Origin: Bacteroidota bacterium | GTDB lineage: Bacteria; Bacteroidota; Bacteroidia; AKYH767-A; OLB10 | NCBI GenBank assembly: GCA_023251535.1 | Contig: JAHEYP010000012.1 | Span: forward strand, 1-64,000 | Length of the DNA stretch: 64,000 nt | Direction of reading: 5' to 3' | Part shown: piece by piece, positions 1 to 10,077 of the stretch | Position numbering within the stretch: the first letter of the stretch is position 1 | Layout: the number at the start of each line of letters is the position of its first letter | Position numbers and translations under genes: made by a program | The notes under the pieces: generated by a model | What the model was told of the DNA's origin: nothing | Databases searched by the model: none | Seen by the model: only the letters and a program-made list of their open reading frames with translations

Positions 1-1146
1 TGCAATGCAGAATCCGAGCGATGGAGTATAAACAAATCGTTCAGCCATTGTGGCTTCTAATAAGAAGAAAATATTCGAGAGTAAGCTAATGGTTCCTAAG
101 AAGAACAGAATTCCATACGCCAACAAATTTCTTTTCGGTAGTTCTTTGATAGCATAAATGAATAATGAAACGTAAATCAATAATGGCAAGAAAGCTTTGA
201 TATTGCTGAAGGGCACATTCGGAATGGTGTTGTAAGAGTAATCGAAAATTAAAGTGATAGGAAGAAATAGTAATCCGAGGTATTTTCCTAGTACAGAGAA
301 TGCTGTAGCGATTTGCATCATTTTATCATTCGTACCTACTAATGAATTGTTGATCAACAAAATTTCGGTTTCGCCCGTTACTGTTCCTAAAATGGAAGTA
401 CGTATGGCCATAAATATTCCGAAGATGACAAGGAATGGCACAGTACTAATTATTGTTTTCTTTAAATCAGCATTTGTTGCACACCAAATTGATAACGGAA
501 AAACTCCGAGCCATGTTACGCTACTTTCTTTACTTAGTAAGCTTAAGAAAAGGCAAAGATTGGCAAGAATAAAGAATTGAATTTTCTCTTTATCAAAATA
601 ATAAAGCAAGCAACGTAGGGATAATAATCCGAAAAAGAAACTCATTAATTCATCTCGACTTTTTATGTTCGCTACTACTTCGGTATGGATGGGATGAGTA
701 ATGAATAATAATGTAGCGAAGAGTGGGATGATCGGATGTAATGTACTCAGCAAACGATTTAGTACCGACAATACAATGACTCCTGTTAATGCATAAAATA
801 AAACGTTGATTAAATGTCCTAGGAATGGTTTTCCTCCGCCAAGTTGCCATTCAACAGCAAACATGGCTACTGACAATGGACGATACAATCCTTCTTTCCG
901 CTCCCAGAATCCGGCGCGGTAAGAAGAAGTAAAAATTTTACCAATAGCGCTTATGCCTTCTTTGGTAATTTTATTGTTGGCCATTACAGTGCCATCGTCA
1001 ACCGTAAAATCGTGGCTGAGCGTATTTGCGTATAAAAGAAATCCTAGAATAGCTACAAACAGATACAGCCATTTCTTATCGACTGATTTTAGTTCAGCCG
1101 TCGGAGCTTTTACCGGCGCGGGAGATTTAGTAGTTCGTTTCTGCAC
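1..1146 (-). CDS. TMTC-like membrane O-glycosyltransferase (DUF1736 family), partial
   Basis: The reading frame is open from a GTG at 1146 to the left window edge (382 codons) and its C-terminus lies outside. The protein begins with a short basic tail, then a membrane helix, then DFTVDDGTVM, which contains an acidic pair typical of the first extracytoplasmic loop of GT-C enzymes. It continues with HPIHTEVVANIKSRDEL, a hallmark of the TMTC/DUF1736 family, and many hydrophobic helices. TMTC proteins transfer mannose from a lipid carrier to proteins and usually end in TPR repeats, which would lie beyond the edge. An in-frame TGA sits two codons before the GTG, and TATCTTTG at 1151-1158 lies four bases upstream, so the start is well constrained and the message is probably leaderless. 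Substrate is unknown; the family assignment is fairly secure. Confidence 0.72.
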   Translation of the reverse strand, partial: MQKRTTKSPAPVKAPTAELKSVDKKWLYLFVAILGFLLYANTLSHDFTVDDGTVMANNKITKEGISAIGKIFTSSYRAGFWERKEGLYRPLSVAMFAVEWQLGGGKPFLGHLINVLFYALTGVIVLSVLNRLLSTLHPIIPLFATLLFITHPIHTEVVANIKSRDELMSFFFGLLSLRCLLYYFDKEKIQFFILANLCLFLSLLSKESSVTWLGVFPLSIWCATNADLKKTIISTVPFLVIFGIFMAIRTSILGTVTGETEILLINNSLVGTNDKMMQIATAFSVLGKYLGLLFLPITLIFDYSYNTIPNVPFSNIKAFLPLLIYVSLFIYAIKELPKRNLLAYGILFFLGTISLLSNIFFLLEATMAERFVYTPSLGFCIA

Positions 1147-1150
1147 AGAT

Positions 1151-1158
1151 CAAAGATA
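1151..1158 (-). promoter_or_regulatory. Bacteroidota -7 promoter element (TATCTTTG)
   Basis: On the minus strand the octamer TATCTTTG matches the TAnnTTTG consensus of the Bacteroidota housekeeping sigma factor. It ends four bases before the GTG start of the TMTC-like gene, which implies a leaderless or nearly leaderless transcript. Confidence 0.5.
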
Positions 1159-1197
1159 AGAGTTGGCGGTGAAAAATGGAGGGAGTGAGAAATTTTG

Positions 1198-1376
1198 TCT
1201 CGACTCCGCTCGACAACCGTGTCTCTACTCATTTCGTCTAGCTCAATATTTCGATAAGCTAAATAACCTTGATCGCCGCTCGATTCCGCTCCGATTTTAA
1301 ACAGAATCGAGTTATCGAGCGGCGGTAATAGTGCTGTGGTTACTATGTGGAGTCTGGTTATCGAGCGGAGTCGAGA
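1198..1376. repeat. Nested palindromic (REP/BIME-like) repeat cluster
   Basis: Outer arms 1198-1218 and 1356-1376 are reverse complements over 21 bases with one mismatch. Inner arms 1274-1284 and 1314-1324 (cgccgctcgat / atcgagcggcg) are perfect, and the core 1281-1286 / 1304-1309 (cgattc / gaatcg) pairs too. All share the core ctcgactccgctcga or a variant. The cluster fills the gap between two minus-strand genes and does not encode a convincing protein. Confidence 0.65.
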
Positions 1377-1386
1377 TAATAAACGC

Positions 1387-1416
1387 AAAAAGGCCATCAA
1401 ATTAATGATGACCTTT
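1387..1416 (-). terminator. Rho-independent terminator of hppA
   Basis: Read on the minus strand, AAAAGGTCATCA and TGATGGCCTTTTT form a stem with a short AT loop and a closing T-run, about 20 bases after the hppA stop codon. Confidence 0.7.
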
Positions 1417-1436
1417 TCTGTTATTCTCTTTAAGAA

Positions 1437-3971
1437 TTATTTCTTCTTGCAGCAATCTTTTTTCTCGGCTCCGGCTTCACCTGAACAGCTTTTCATTTCG
1501 CCGCTGCACTCGTGTCCTTCACCTTTCATTTCGCATTTGCCGGCTGCCATATGTGGACAAGATCCCGGTTGGCAATCCATGCCCATACCTTTACATTTTT
1601 CCATGCAAGGCTCATCGCATGAAGCTTTAGTAGCATTCATACAAGCATCCATTTTGATATGGCATTTTCCGTTCTCGCAAGAAACGCATGCTGTGCTGTC
1701 GATTTTACCTTCAGCCATCCATTGAGCGCAAGTAGCAGAATCGATAACACAGTTACCTTCAGCATCTTTCTCGCATGGCATCATTTTGCAATGAGCAGCG
1801 TTCATCATTTCACTAGAACACTCCATTTTATCTCCTGTGCAAGCACCGCCATCTTGTTCACCATTTACCGCGATGTAAGGAGCGATAACTAATGATACAA
1901 TCGACATTAACTTGATGAGGATATTCATTGAAGGTCCAGAAGTATCTTTAAACGGATCACCAACAGTATCACCTGTTACTGATGCTTTATGTGGTTCTGA
2001 TTTTTTGTAGAACATTTCGCCGTTGATCATCACTCCTTTTTCGAATGATTTCTTAGCGTTATCCCATGCACCACCTGCATTCGATTGGAAAATTCCCATC
2101 AATACACCGCTTACTGTTACACCTGCTAATAATCCACCTAATACTTCAGGTCCGAATGTAAATCCAACGATTAATGGAGTAATTAAGGCAATTGCTCCCG
2201 GCATAATCATTTCACGAATAGAAGCTTTAGTAGAAATCTCAACACACTTCTCGTATTCTGGTTTCGCTTTGTATTCCATAATACCCGGAATGTCGCGGAA
2301 CTGACGACGAACTTCTTGAACCATGTCCATAGCAGCTTTACCCACTGCTTGAATACATAATGCAGAGAAGATGAAAGGAATCATACCGCCAATAAATAAT
2401 CCTGCTAATACGTTCGCTTTGTAAATATCGATATGAGAAATTCCTGCGATACCTACGAACGCAGCAAATAATGCTAATGATGTTAATGCCGCAGAAGCGA
2501 TAGCAAATCCTTTTCCTGTTGCAGCAGTTGTATTACCTACAGCATCTAAGTTATCAGTACGCTCACGAACTTCAGGAGGTAATTGACTCATCTCAGCGAT
2601 ACCACCTGCGTTATCTGCAATTGGTCCGAAAGCATCGATTGCTAATTGCATAGCAGTAGTTGCCATCATACCTGCAGCAGCGATAGCTACTCCATATAAT
2701 CCTGCAAAATGATAAGAAGCCATGATACCACCCGCTAACGTTAAAATAGGAATAACGGTAGATTTCATACCTACTGATAATCCGCCGATGATGTTAGTAG
2801 CATGTCCTGTAGACGACTGTTGAATAATTGAGTTAACCGGACCTTTACCCATTGCTGTGTAATATTCAGTTACGATACTCATGATAGCTCCTACAACTGT
2901 TCCAACTACGATAGCCATAAATACGCCCATCTTAGTGAAAGTAGCAGTACGTAAAACGATATCACCTTCAGGTAACATCATGTCTACAACAAAATAAGAA
3001 GCGATTACAGTTAAGATCATTGAAGCCCAGTTACCAAGGTTCAATGCATTTTGTACGTTTGATTTTTCATCTTTAATCGTTACGAACATTGTTCCAACGA
3101 TAGAGAAAATAATTCCTAATCCGCAAATTACCATTGGTAATAAAATCGGCGACATTCCACCGTAGTTATCAGTAACTACAACTTCTTGTCCAAGTACCAT
3201 GGTAGCAAGGATAGTAGCAACATAAGAACCGAATAAATCGGCACCCATACCCGCTACGTCACCTACGTTATCACCTACGTTATCGGCAATAGTTGCAGGG
3301 TTACGAACGTCATCTTCAGGAATACCTGCTTCAACTTTTCCTACAAGGTCAGCACCAACGTCGGCAGCTTTAGTATAAATACCACCACCAACACGTGCAA
3401 ACAATGCGATTGATTCAGCACCTAAAGAGAAACCTGTTAAAACTTCGATTGCAGTTTTAACGGTATCAGCTCCAAGTCCTGCAAATATGTTTAGGAATGC
3501 AATGAATAAACCACCTAAACCTAGGATCGCTAAACCTGCAACACCTAATCCCATTACCGTACCACCGGTAAATGAAACTTTTAATGCTTGCTTTAAACTT
3601 GTACGTGCAGCTTGTGTTGTACGTACGTTAGCTTTAGTAGCTACTTTCATTCCGATGTATCCTGCTGTTGCAGAGAATACAGCTCCGATGATAAATGAAA
3701 TGGCAATGATCCAACTAGAGTGGATAGGCTTACCATTCACCTCATGGATTGTTCCGGAATACGCTAATAAAACGGCAGCAATTGTTACGAAAATACTGAG
3801 TACTTTCCATTCTGCTTTAAGGAACGCCATTGCACCGTCGGCAATGTATCCGGCTAATTCTTGCATTTTAGCGTCACCGGCATCCTGTTTTGTTACCCAA
3901 GCGGATTTAATAGCCATAACGATTAGGCCAACAATACCGAGTAGGGGAATCAGATAAATTATATTTTGCAT
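1437..3971 (-). CDS. hppA: K+-dependent membrane pyrophosphatase with Cys/Met-rich C-terminal tail
   Basis: This is an ion-translocating membrane pyrophosphatase: it hydrolyses PPi and pumps H+ and/or Na+ across the inner membrane. The pyrophosphate-binding motif [11 protein letters not shown] is at residues 204-214 and [16 protein letters not shown] at 230-245, with about 16 hydrophobic helices through residue 700. Ala483 in [10 protein letters not shown] is the residue type of K+-dependent enzymes (Lys in K+-independent ones). I cannot decide between H+ and Na+ pumping. The odd part is residues 703-844, a hydrophilic extension with 20 Cys and 14 Met in about 142 residues, ending in CCKKK. 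It is not part of the family core. It stands as a single gene with a strong terminator, and TAACTTCG at 3991-3998 is a plausible promoter element. Confidence 0.95.
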   Translation of the reverse strand: MQNIIYLIPLLGIVGLIVMAIKSAWVTKQDAGDAKMQELAGYIADGAMAFLKAEWKVLSIFVTIAAVLLAYSGTIHEVNGKPIHSSWIIAISFIIGAVFSATAGYIGMKVATKANVRTTQAARTSLKQALKVSFTGGTVMGLGVAGLAILGLGGLFIAFLNIFAGLGADTVKTAIEVLTGFSLGAESIALFARVGGGIYTKAADVGADLVGKVEAGIPEDDVRNPATIADNVGDNVGDVAGMGADLFGSYVATILATMVLGQEVVVTDNYGGMSPILLPMVICGLGIIFSIVGTMFVTIKDEKSNVQNALNLGNWASMILTVIASYFVVDMMLPEGDIVLRTATFTKMGVFMAIVVGTVVGAIMSIVTEYYTAMGKGPVNSIIQQSSTGHATNIIGGLSVGMKSTVIPILTLAGGIMASYHFAGLYGVAIAAAGMMATTAMQLAIDAFGPIADNAGGIAEMSQLPPEVRERTDNLDAVGNTTAATGKGFAIASAALTSLALFAAFVGIAGISHIDIYKANVLAGLFIGGMIPFIFSALCIQAVGKAAMDMVQEVRRQFRDIPGIMEYKAKPEYEKCVEISTKASIREMIMPGAIALITPLIVGFTFGPEVLGGLLAGVTVSGVLMGIFQSNAGGAWDNAKKSFEKGVMINGEMFYKKSEPHKASVTGDTVGDPFKDTSGPSMNILIKLMSIVSLVIAPYIAVNGEQDGGACTGDKMECSSEMMNAAHCKMMPCEKDAEGNCVIDSATCAQWMAEGKIDSTACVSCENGKCHIKMDACMNATKASCDEPCMEKCKGMGMDCQPGSCPHMAAGKCEMKGEGHECSGEMKSCSGEAGAEKKDCCKKK

Positions 3972-4090
3972 AAGTTCAAATTAAGGGACGCGAAGTTACC
4001 CTTTTTTACTTTTAAGGGCAAATCTGACATGCTATCTTGCTATTAATTAGTGAATTATCCTTCATTTCAACCTTCGTAAAGGCCATAAAT

Positions 4091-4125
4091 GCAAAAAGCC
4101 CCGAAGAATCTTCAGGGCTTTTTTG
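4091..4125 (-). terminator. Rho-independent terminator (strong hairpin, both strands)
   Basis: AAAAAGCCC and GGGCTTTTTT flank a second short stem (gaagaatcttc). The hairpin lies 17 bases after the stop of the T9SS cargo gene at 4142 and is T-rich on both sides, so it would also stop readthrough from the other direction. Confidence 0.75.
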
Positions 4126-4141
4126 CATAAATTATAATCGA

Positions 4142-7100
4142 TTATTTTGTGAAACGTATTGATAATGAGCCTTCAATACCTTCAAGTGTGATCATATATG
4201 ATCCTTCAATTAAGTCGGAAGTATTGATAATTGCTTCATTTACAATTGTTTGACGAGATTTTTCGATCAATCTGCCATCTACTCCATATATACTGATCGT
4301 GTAAAGTCCAGCCGAAGCATCTGTTTTTATATGCAATTGATCGCGTACTGGATTCGGATAAACACTCCAGCTTGTATTGTTTAACTGATTTAATCCGCTG
4401 CAAATAGTAACCGTTATAGTATCTGATACTGTAGCACTACATCCGTTAACATCGAAATAGGTATAAAGGATTTCATAGCTTCCTACTCCGATTGACGAAG
4501 GATCAAATTGATTTCCGCTAACACCGGCTCCGCTCCAAGTTCCTCCTGTTGGTGATTCTCCATAAAGAGTAATCGGGCTTTGTGTTGAGCATACCGTAGT
4601 GTCCATTGAAAGAGTTACTAACGGTGATGGATTAACGAATAAGTTCAATACATAAGTGCTATCACATCCGTTGATGGTTTGATGTACATCATAATATGTT
4701 CCTGATGCAGTTAAGAAGTTACCTCCGAAGAATAATGATGATCCATCACAAATTGTACTTGTTTGGGTAAACAAGTAAGCAGGATTTACAGATAGTGTTG
4801 ATACTACAGCAGAGTCACAGCCACTAACATTCGTAAAATGGTCGATAAATATTCCATCAGATAACTGCCAATTTCCTTCTAAGAAAATACTATCGCCAGC
4901 ACAAATATTTAATGATTGATTAAGCTGATTTGAGAATCCAATTGTCACAGTTGTTTCTATGAGGGAATCACAACCAAATGCAGAGGTAAATGAATCATTG
5001 TAAATACCTGCAGTAGTTTGCCATGCTCCTCCTAAAAATGCGCTGTCACCTGAACATAGTGTTACATTAACATGTAAGCCGTATGAAGGCACTTCAATTA
5101 CTTCTGTTACATAATTACTATCACAACCGAAGATTGTTGAATTCGCTTCAGTTAATGTTGTTGCCGATGTATACCATGTGCCGTTAATTTCTGCACTGTC
5201 TCCCGGACAAATATGCACCGGAGTATAGAAATGATAAGCAGGATTCACTACAACATTAATTGCCGCATTTGCACTTGTTCCACATTGATTTGATGCGTTT
5301 ACAGTGATGATGGCAGATGTTGCGTTTGCACCAAAGTTAACAGTTGCAGTTGTATCGCTTGCCGATGATGTAATGTCATTACCGGTAATTGCCCAATTAT
5401 AAGTGTCGACTCCTTGCTCAGAAGAAATCGTATATGCCTCACCGTTAGTAGCACTACAAATTACTGATGATCCTGATGTGAATGTTGGTACTGATGGGGT
5501 AGCTTTTACATTTAATGTTACAGTATCTGTTATTGCAACAGGGGTACACGTTCCTGTTGCTAAACAACGATAGCGCGTGCCATCGAGATTTACTCCCGGG
5601 TTGGTGATTGTAAGTGTTTTTCCACCTGTTCCACTATAAATTGTATTCGAAACTAAATTGGTAAATACTCCTGCATTCTCAATTTGCCATTGGAAGTTAA
5701 CAAAGCTTCCTGTTGCATTTGTTGAGAATGTTGTATTGCTTCCTAAACAAATTGTTGATGAAGTAGGTTGTAAAGTTAGCACCGGACGAATATTCACTTG
5801 CATTGATACAGGTGTTGATATTGTTGATGGCCCGCATGGCCCTGTAATAATACAACGGAAGAAGTTTAAGTTCATAGCAGGAGTTACATTGGTAATCACT
5901 ACCGTTTTCGTTAATACTCCTGAATAAGCACCACCATTTGTTAAATTCACAAATCCAGATCCAGTATCAATTTGCCATTGGTATGTATATGTTCCATTTC
6001 CTCCTGGAGCTTGTACGTTGAATGAACAATTATCTCCTTCACAAACCGCTCTGCTTGGAGTAAATGATGTAATGGCAGGTAATTTTGTTAATGATAAGAA
6101 TGCTAAATCCGAGATCGCATCAGGTAACGCATTTCCTGTTACAACACAACGTAATGTCATTCCATTATAACTGTAAGGAACATTACTAAATACAATTGTT
6201 GTGTCGGTGCTTCCCGAAACAGCTCCTGTATCGAGCATATTAATCCAATTGCTTCCATCGTAATATTGCCATTGAACGGAAGTGTAATCTATTGCAGAAA
6301 TACTAAAACTCACTGTATCACTTTCGCATGCATTTACACTAACCGGTTGAGAAGTGATAGTAGGTGCATTTGCGATCGCACAAGGAGTAAATGTTGCAGT
6401 TAATGGTAAATTATTAGCTGAAGGAATAGGCAATGATGTTGAAAGATCAGTAGTCCAATTTGCAACATCTAATATTGCTGTAGCCAATGCTGTTCCTGAA
6501 GTAGTGCTTCCACTGTAAACTGCATTTACTGCATCTGGGAATATCGCAACATTGTTGTTTACTAAATCACCCGGTAATGTTGAGAGTGATGAAGTATGTG
6601 TACAAGGATCAAGGTTTGGTTCCCATAAATTATTCATGGCCATTCCTGCAATAAATGCCGGACTACCTGTTGAACCTTGATAAGCAAATAACTGATCACC
6701 ATTCACTGTAGGTAAGTCGATGAAATAAAAAATGTTATTCGCTGTTGACTGCTCACCACTTACTGTTCCTGATGTTGCTGTCAATAATGACTTACATTGA
6801 ATGGTGATTTGTGTTCCGCAAGTTAAATCGGTCGCTGCTGTCCATTTTATAATTCCGTCGTCGAAAGTTCCTGTGCCTAACCCACAAGGATCTACTTCTT
6901 GAAATGCGTTGTTGTCTGTCCAGCCTAAATCGGTGAAATAGATTTCAGTATTTGCCTGAATGTCTTTCATCAGAATGAAGGAGAATGCGTCGTCTTGCGT
7001 TGCTCCAGCATCATCTGTTGAAATGTACCCAGCAAAAACAATGTCTCCCGGGTTTAAACTTGTTTGCGCTTTCACGCTGAAGCCACTCAACAAGCAAACT

Positions 7101-7156
7101 AGCATGAAAATGCTGGTTTTTAATCTGCACAATGTGGTTTTGTAATAGTGTATCAT
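4142..7156 (-). CDS. T9SS type A-sorted multidomain secreted protein with Ig-like and GCDS repeats
   Basis: Secreted cell-surface or extracellular protein of unknown function, about 1004 aa. I chose the ATG at 7156 over one 24 bases upstream because it gives a compact signal peptide (residues 1-31, ending SVKAQ). An N-terminal module (about 35-260, beginning GDIVFAGYISTDD) resembles one seen at the front of other Bacteroidota surface proteins. Ig-like modules follow (about 265-640), each with the pattern F.WQ......F and paired Cys. Four modules of about 60 residues containing CxGDS...GxW...GCDS occupy about 645-840. The last 75 residues (WSVYPNPVRDQLHI..., ending SLSIRFTK) form a classical T9SS sorting domain, which is cleaved on export. 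It is monocistronic with its own terminator. Confidence 0.85.
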   Translation of the reverse strand: MIHYYKTTLCRLKTSIFMLVCLLSGFSVKAQTSLNPGDIVFAGYISTDDAGATQDDAFSFILMKDIQANTEIYFTDLGWTDNNAFQEVDPCGLGTGTFDDGIIKWTAATDLTCGTQITIQCKSLLTATSGTVSGEQSTANNIFYFIDLPTVNGDQLFAYQGSTGSPAFIAGMAMNNLWEPNLDPCTHTSSLSTLPGDLVNNNVAIFPDAVNAVYSGSTTSGTALATAILDVANWTTDLSTSLPIPSANNLPLTATFTPCAIANAPTITSQPVSVNACESDTVSFSISAIDYTSVQWQYYDGSNWINMLDTGAVSGSTDTTIVFSNVPYSYNGMTLRCVVTGNALPDAISDLAFLSLTKLPAITSFTPSRAVCEGDNCSFNVQAPGGNGTYTYQWQIDTGSGFVNLTNGGAYSGVLTKTVVITNVTPAMNLNFFRCIITGPCGPSTISTPVSMQVNIRPVLTLQPTSSTICLGSNTTFSTNATGSFVNFQWQIENAGVFTNLVSNTIYSGTGGKTLTITNPGVNLDGTRYRCLATGTCTPVAITDTVTLNVKATPSVPTFTSGSSVICSATNGEAYTISSEQGVDTYNWAITGNDITSSASDTTATVNFGANATSAIITVNASNQCGTSANAAINVVVNPAYHFYTPVHICPGDSAEINGTWYTSATTLTEANSTIFGCDSNYVTEVIEVPSYGLHVNVTLCSGDSAFLGGAWQTTAGIYNDSFTSAFGCDSLIETTVTIGFSNQLNQSLNICAGDSIFLEGNWQLSDGIFIDHFTNVSGCDSAVVSTLSVNPAYLFTQTSTICDGSSLFFGGNFLTASGTYYDVHQTINGCDSTYVLNLFVNPSPLVTLSMDTTVCSTQSPITLYGESPTGGTWSGAGVSGNQFDPSSIGVGSYEILYTYFDVNGCSATVSDTITVTICSGLNQLNNTSWSVYPNPVRDQLHIKTDASAGLYTISIYGVDGRLIEKSRQTIVNEAIINTSDLIEGSYMITLEGIEGSLSIRFTK

Positions 7157-7343
7157 AAAGTGGTTAAATTGATAGTGCAAAGTAAAGAATACTAAAATTT
7201 TTATAGGGGCTGATCAGCAAATTTTTTTGAAAAAAAATATGATTTTTGGTAATAGTTCTGTTCTTTTATGCAAACGTCACGTTTTGCACGGCAAGAATCT
7301 TCACAAATAGATGAAATTGTTTGAATGGCATGATGCTGTTTCG

Positions 7344-7351
7344 TATTTTTG
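7344..7351 (+). promoter_or_regulatory. -7 promoter element (TATTTTTG)
   Basis: TATTTTTG fits TAnnTTTG and ends six bases before the ATG at 7358. It overlaps a possible upstream TTG codon, which argues for the ATG as the start. Confidence 0.5.
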
Positions 7352-7357
7352 ATACAA

Positions 7358-8395
7358 ATGAAATTCCTACGCCCATATTTTATTGCTTTACTGCTTCTTT
7401 TCGGAAGTAGTATTGTTGTAGAAGCGGCGTCATTAATTATTCCTGTACAGCTAACGATAGAAAATGGCACATTTGAAAATTCATTTGTGTATGTAAAGAA
7501 AAACGGCGAGTCGATTTATTCTTTGCCTGGCGAAAAAAATCTTCGTTTAAAGTTGGAGCTCAATTCAGATTATGTTCTTTCATTTTCTAAAAATGGCTAT
7601 ATCACAAAACAAATTCATGTTCGAACCGATATTCCTGAGGAGCGCGTTCGTGGTGGTTTAGATCCTTACAAAATTGGAGTGCGATTGTTTAAGCAGTATG
7701 AAGGCGTGAACATTGTGGTTTATAATCAGCCTGTTGCCTTTATTCGTTATTTAGTGGATACTGATGAAATGGGCTATGATGTCGATTACACTAAGTCTAT
7801 TATGTCGGACCTCCAAGTGGCAGAGACTAAGCTCGAGCAGAAAGCAAAAGAAGAACGTGAACAATTGGCGGTAGCCGAAAAAGAACAAAAGAAAAAGACG
7901 ATTCCTTCTCCTGAAATAAAGAATACGAATCAAGTTCCTTCCTCGCCTCAAGTTATGTCGGAAACTCAGAATAGTAGCATTGTAACTACTCCAGTAAATG
8001 TTAGTCGTGGAGAAGATAAAATGTCCACTCCAAGTCAACCGAAGGTAAATGCAGGAGAAGATCTGAATAAATCAAAAACCTCTCCTGCTGTTGGTGAAGA
8101 CGAAGGACATACTTTAAAAATGGAATCAGGTAGCGATAAATTGAAACCTGCATTGGCTATCGACAGAGGTGAAGATAAATCGGCTACTCAAAACAAGGTA
8201 CTTGTAGAAACTACAAAATCTGTTTCTATTTCCGATGAACCAAATCGCAAAGTAACAACTGTTTTAATCGGTAGCCCCGAACATGTTTGTACATATAAAA
8301 AGATCGAGTACAAGTGGGGAGGGAAGTTTTATTTTAAAGACGATAAAACTTCTATCAGCGACCAAATGTTTTTTCTTTTTACAGGAATTAATTAA
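7358..8395 (+). CDS. Secreted protein with carboxypeptidase-regulatory-like domain and low-complexity tail, function unknown
   Basis: A 345-aa protein with a signal peptide (FIALLLLFGSSIVVEA). Residues about 25-140 look like the beta-sandwich domain common in Bacteroidota envelope proteins, with SFSKNGYITKQIHV recalling CarboxypepD_reg-like folds. A charged, probably coiled-coil stretch (about 150-180) follows, then a Ser/Thr/Pro/Lys-rich region with four GED-containing motifs (RGEDK, AGEDL, VGEDE, RGEDK). A short ordered end contains CTYKKIEYKWGGKFYF. I do not recognise a specific family. The start is ATG 7358, supported by the promoter element just upstream. The stop overlaps by four bases with the convergent gene at 8392. 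Confidence 0.75.
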   Translation: MKFLRPYFIALLLLFGSSIVVEAASLIIPVQLTIENGTFENSFVYVKKNGESIYSLPGEKNLRLKLELNSDYVLSFSKNGYITKQIHVRTDIPEERVRGGLDPYKIGVRLFKQYEGVNIVVYNQPVAFIRYLVDTDEMGYDVDYTKSIMSDLQVAETKLEQKAKEEREQLAVAEKEQKKKTIPSPEIKNTNQVPSSPQVMSETQNSSIVTTPVNVSRGEDKMSTPSQPKVNAGEDLNKSKTSPAVGEDEGHTLKMESGSDKLKPALAIDRGEDKSATQNKVLVETTKSVSISDEPNRKVTTVLIGSPEHVCTYKKIEYKWGGKFYFKDDKTSISDQMFFLFTGIN

Positions 8396-9084
8396 CCTTC
8401 GTGATTTACATTCATTGTCAATGTAAGTGCTTTCGCTTTGTCGGATTTTTTTTTGAATTTCCTTACAGTCATTACTAAGAAAGGTACCAACACAGCACTT
8501 GGGACTAACCAAGGCACCCAACTCGGATTCATATGAATATTCTGTACAGTAAATGCTGTAAAGGTTGCTATGTATCCGCCAATCATTCCACTAATGTGGC
8601 TAAACAACCAATGATTCTTTTCGGTAGGAGGTACTGTAAATCGTTTATAATCGTTTCGAACACCCCTCAACATGAAAAATCCGAATGTGATGGCTACAAT
8701 TCCAAAGCTGTTTTGATAGTAAAAACTTGCGGCTCCCCAAGTCAATAGTGCTACGGCGGTAATTCCTGAACCGTAAAGCAAAATCCAATCTATCAAATAA
8801 GGTTTTTGTCCTTTGTGGAGGTTCTTCAAATATAAAGCTCTGTATCCTGTTCCAACTAAATACAAACTAAAAATACCTACCATAAAAAGGAACCACTTTC
8901 CTGAATATACCGAAAGAATGATAGAGCTAAGCACGATAAAGAACATGCTAAACAGATAAGCTTTTCCGCTAATACGATGTGTCTTTCCGCCGTTTTGGTT
9001 GGCCATGGCGATAGGTCCTGCTATTAATGCAATGCTTCCTGCGGCTACATGTAAGTACCTTAAAATGGTGATGATGGTTTCCAT
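8392..9084 (-). CDS. DUF2306-like multi-pass membrane protein
   Basis: A 230-aa integral membrane protein with about seven hydrophobic helices. The first helix region (LRYLHVAAGSIALIAGPIAM) and the conserved HRISGKAYLFSMF segment, with His residues near membrane boundaries (LHV, THRISG, NHWLFSH), resemble DUF2306/cytochrome-like membrane proteins of Bacteroidota. The physiological role is unknown. The ATG at 9084 is the natural start. It converges on and overlaps the previous gene by four bases, so the two share a very tight 3' junction with no separate terminator. Confidence 0.7.
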   Translation of the reverse strand: METIITILRYLHVAAGSIALIAGPIAMANQNGGKTHRISGKAYLFSMFFIVLSSIILSVYSGKWFLFMVGIFSLYLVGTGYRALYLKNLHKGQKPYLIDWILLYGSGITAVALLTWGAASFYYQNSFGIVAITFGFFMLRGVRNDYKRFTVPPTEKNHWLFSHISGMIGGYIATFTAFTVQNIHMNPSWVPWLVPSAVLVPFLVMTVRKFKKKSDKAKALTLTMNVNHEG

Positions 9085-9189
9085 AGAATTGTTTTTTGCA
9101 AATAAACAGCGACTTGTAACCCTGTCAAAATTTAAGGGACAAACATCAAATTTTTGGGATAAATAACAGAAAAAGGGGCGAATTGCAGC

Positions 9190-10056
9190 TTATTTCGACA
9201 AACGGTTGGTGATTTCGACGTTTAAATTCCGTGAAACTGGGATGGTAACATCGGTATGGTTCAAGATTAATCGGTACCCTTGAGCATTTCCGGTGATTGA
9301 TTCTACCTGATCGAGGTTTACAATCCATCCACGATGACAACGGTAAAAAGCAGTAAAAGATCTTAAGTCATCACGAGCCGATTTTAATGTCGCCCTGATG
9401 AGCTTACTTTTAATACTGCCATTTTCCACATAAAAAATCTCAATATAGTTATCGGCTGATGAGATGTAAAGTAAATCGCCTGCTGGTATCGTGAATTTCT
9501 CGTTTTTGTTTTCTGAATTTATCGTAAGTGTGGCATCCGGAGTAGCCGTCAATCGCTTTTTATGGTGCATCCCTTCCGAAATATGTTGCGCCTCTTTCAA
9601 ATTGCGTTTTAGCAAAATCATGTTTTTTATAAGTACATGAATACTTACCGGCAAAATAGAAATAGCAAGGGTTGAAGAAATGTAAAACAGAAGTCTGGTA
9701 GCACTAAATCCTGAACCTAAGTAAAATGATGAATATAAGGTGTTAACTGCCGCAATGGTTAAAATATTCCATAGGGTGTTTGAAATTTCTTTCGATACAT
9801 TCCAGTTAAGATCATCGGTAAGAACCGGGATGAATTGAGGTAATACAAAGAAATTAAATAGGAGCGAAGCGGTGCAAATGATCCCGAAGTGAGTAGTGAT
9901 TTTTACAAGCTCATCCTGTTGTAGAGCATACAATCCAAACGGACGAAAGAAAAATAAAAAAGCAAATACAAACATCCCGAAAGCAAGTGCTACCACTACC
10001 TTACGTGATTGCCTTTGCTCTAAAGGATAGGGCTGCGACAAAAATTTTCTGATCAC
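9190..10056 (-). CDS. LytTR-family DNA-binding regulator with four-helix membrane domain
   Basis: A 288-aa membrane-bound transcription regulator. The start is GTG (10054-10056). Four membrane helices occupy about residues 20-155 (first VVVALAFGMFVFAFLFFF, last ending VLIKNMILL). A linker follows, then a LytTR DNA-binding domain at about 178-286, recognised by GDLLYISSADNYIEIFY and TAFYRCHRGWIVNLDQVESI. Unlike LytR/AlgR response regulators there is no receiver domain, and no LytS-type kinase gene is adjacent, so the membrane part may sense directly. It lies 21 bases downstream of the SprE gene on the same strand and may be cotranscribed with it. Confidence 0.88.
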   Translation of the reverse strand: MIRKFLSQPYPLEQRQSRKVVVALAFGMFVFAFLFFFRPFGLYALQQDELVKITTHFGIICTASLLFNFFVLPQFIPVLTDDLNWNVSKEISNTLWNILTIAAVNTLYSSFYLGSGFSATRLLFYISSTLAISILPVSIHVLIKNMILLKRNLKEAQHISEGMHHKKRLTATPDATLTINSENKNEKFTIPAGDLLYISSADNYIEIFYVENGSIKSKLIRATLKSARDDLRSFTAFYRCHRGWIVNLDQVESITGNAQGYRLILNHTDVTIPVSRNLNVEITNRLSK

Positions 10057-10077
10057 TGCTAAAATTAGGTGATTAGA

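Noticed and set aside
1336-1725. A 129-codon plus-strand frame across the REP-like cluster and the hppA tail.
   Set aside because: It runs through palindromic repeats, the terminator and the antisense of the Cys-rich tail; no start signal or recognisable domain.
3487-3957. A 156-codon open frame on the plus strand opposite hppA.
   Set aside because: It is antisense to a strongly conserved membrane pyrophosphatase and shows only the composition expected from the reverse of its Ala/Gly/Ile/Val codons.
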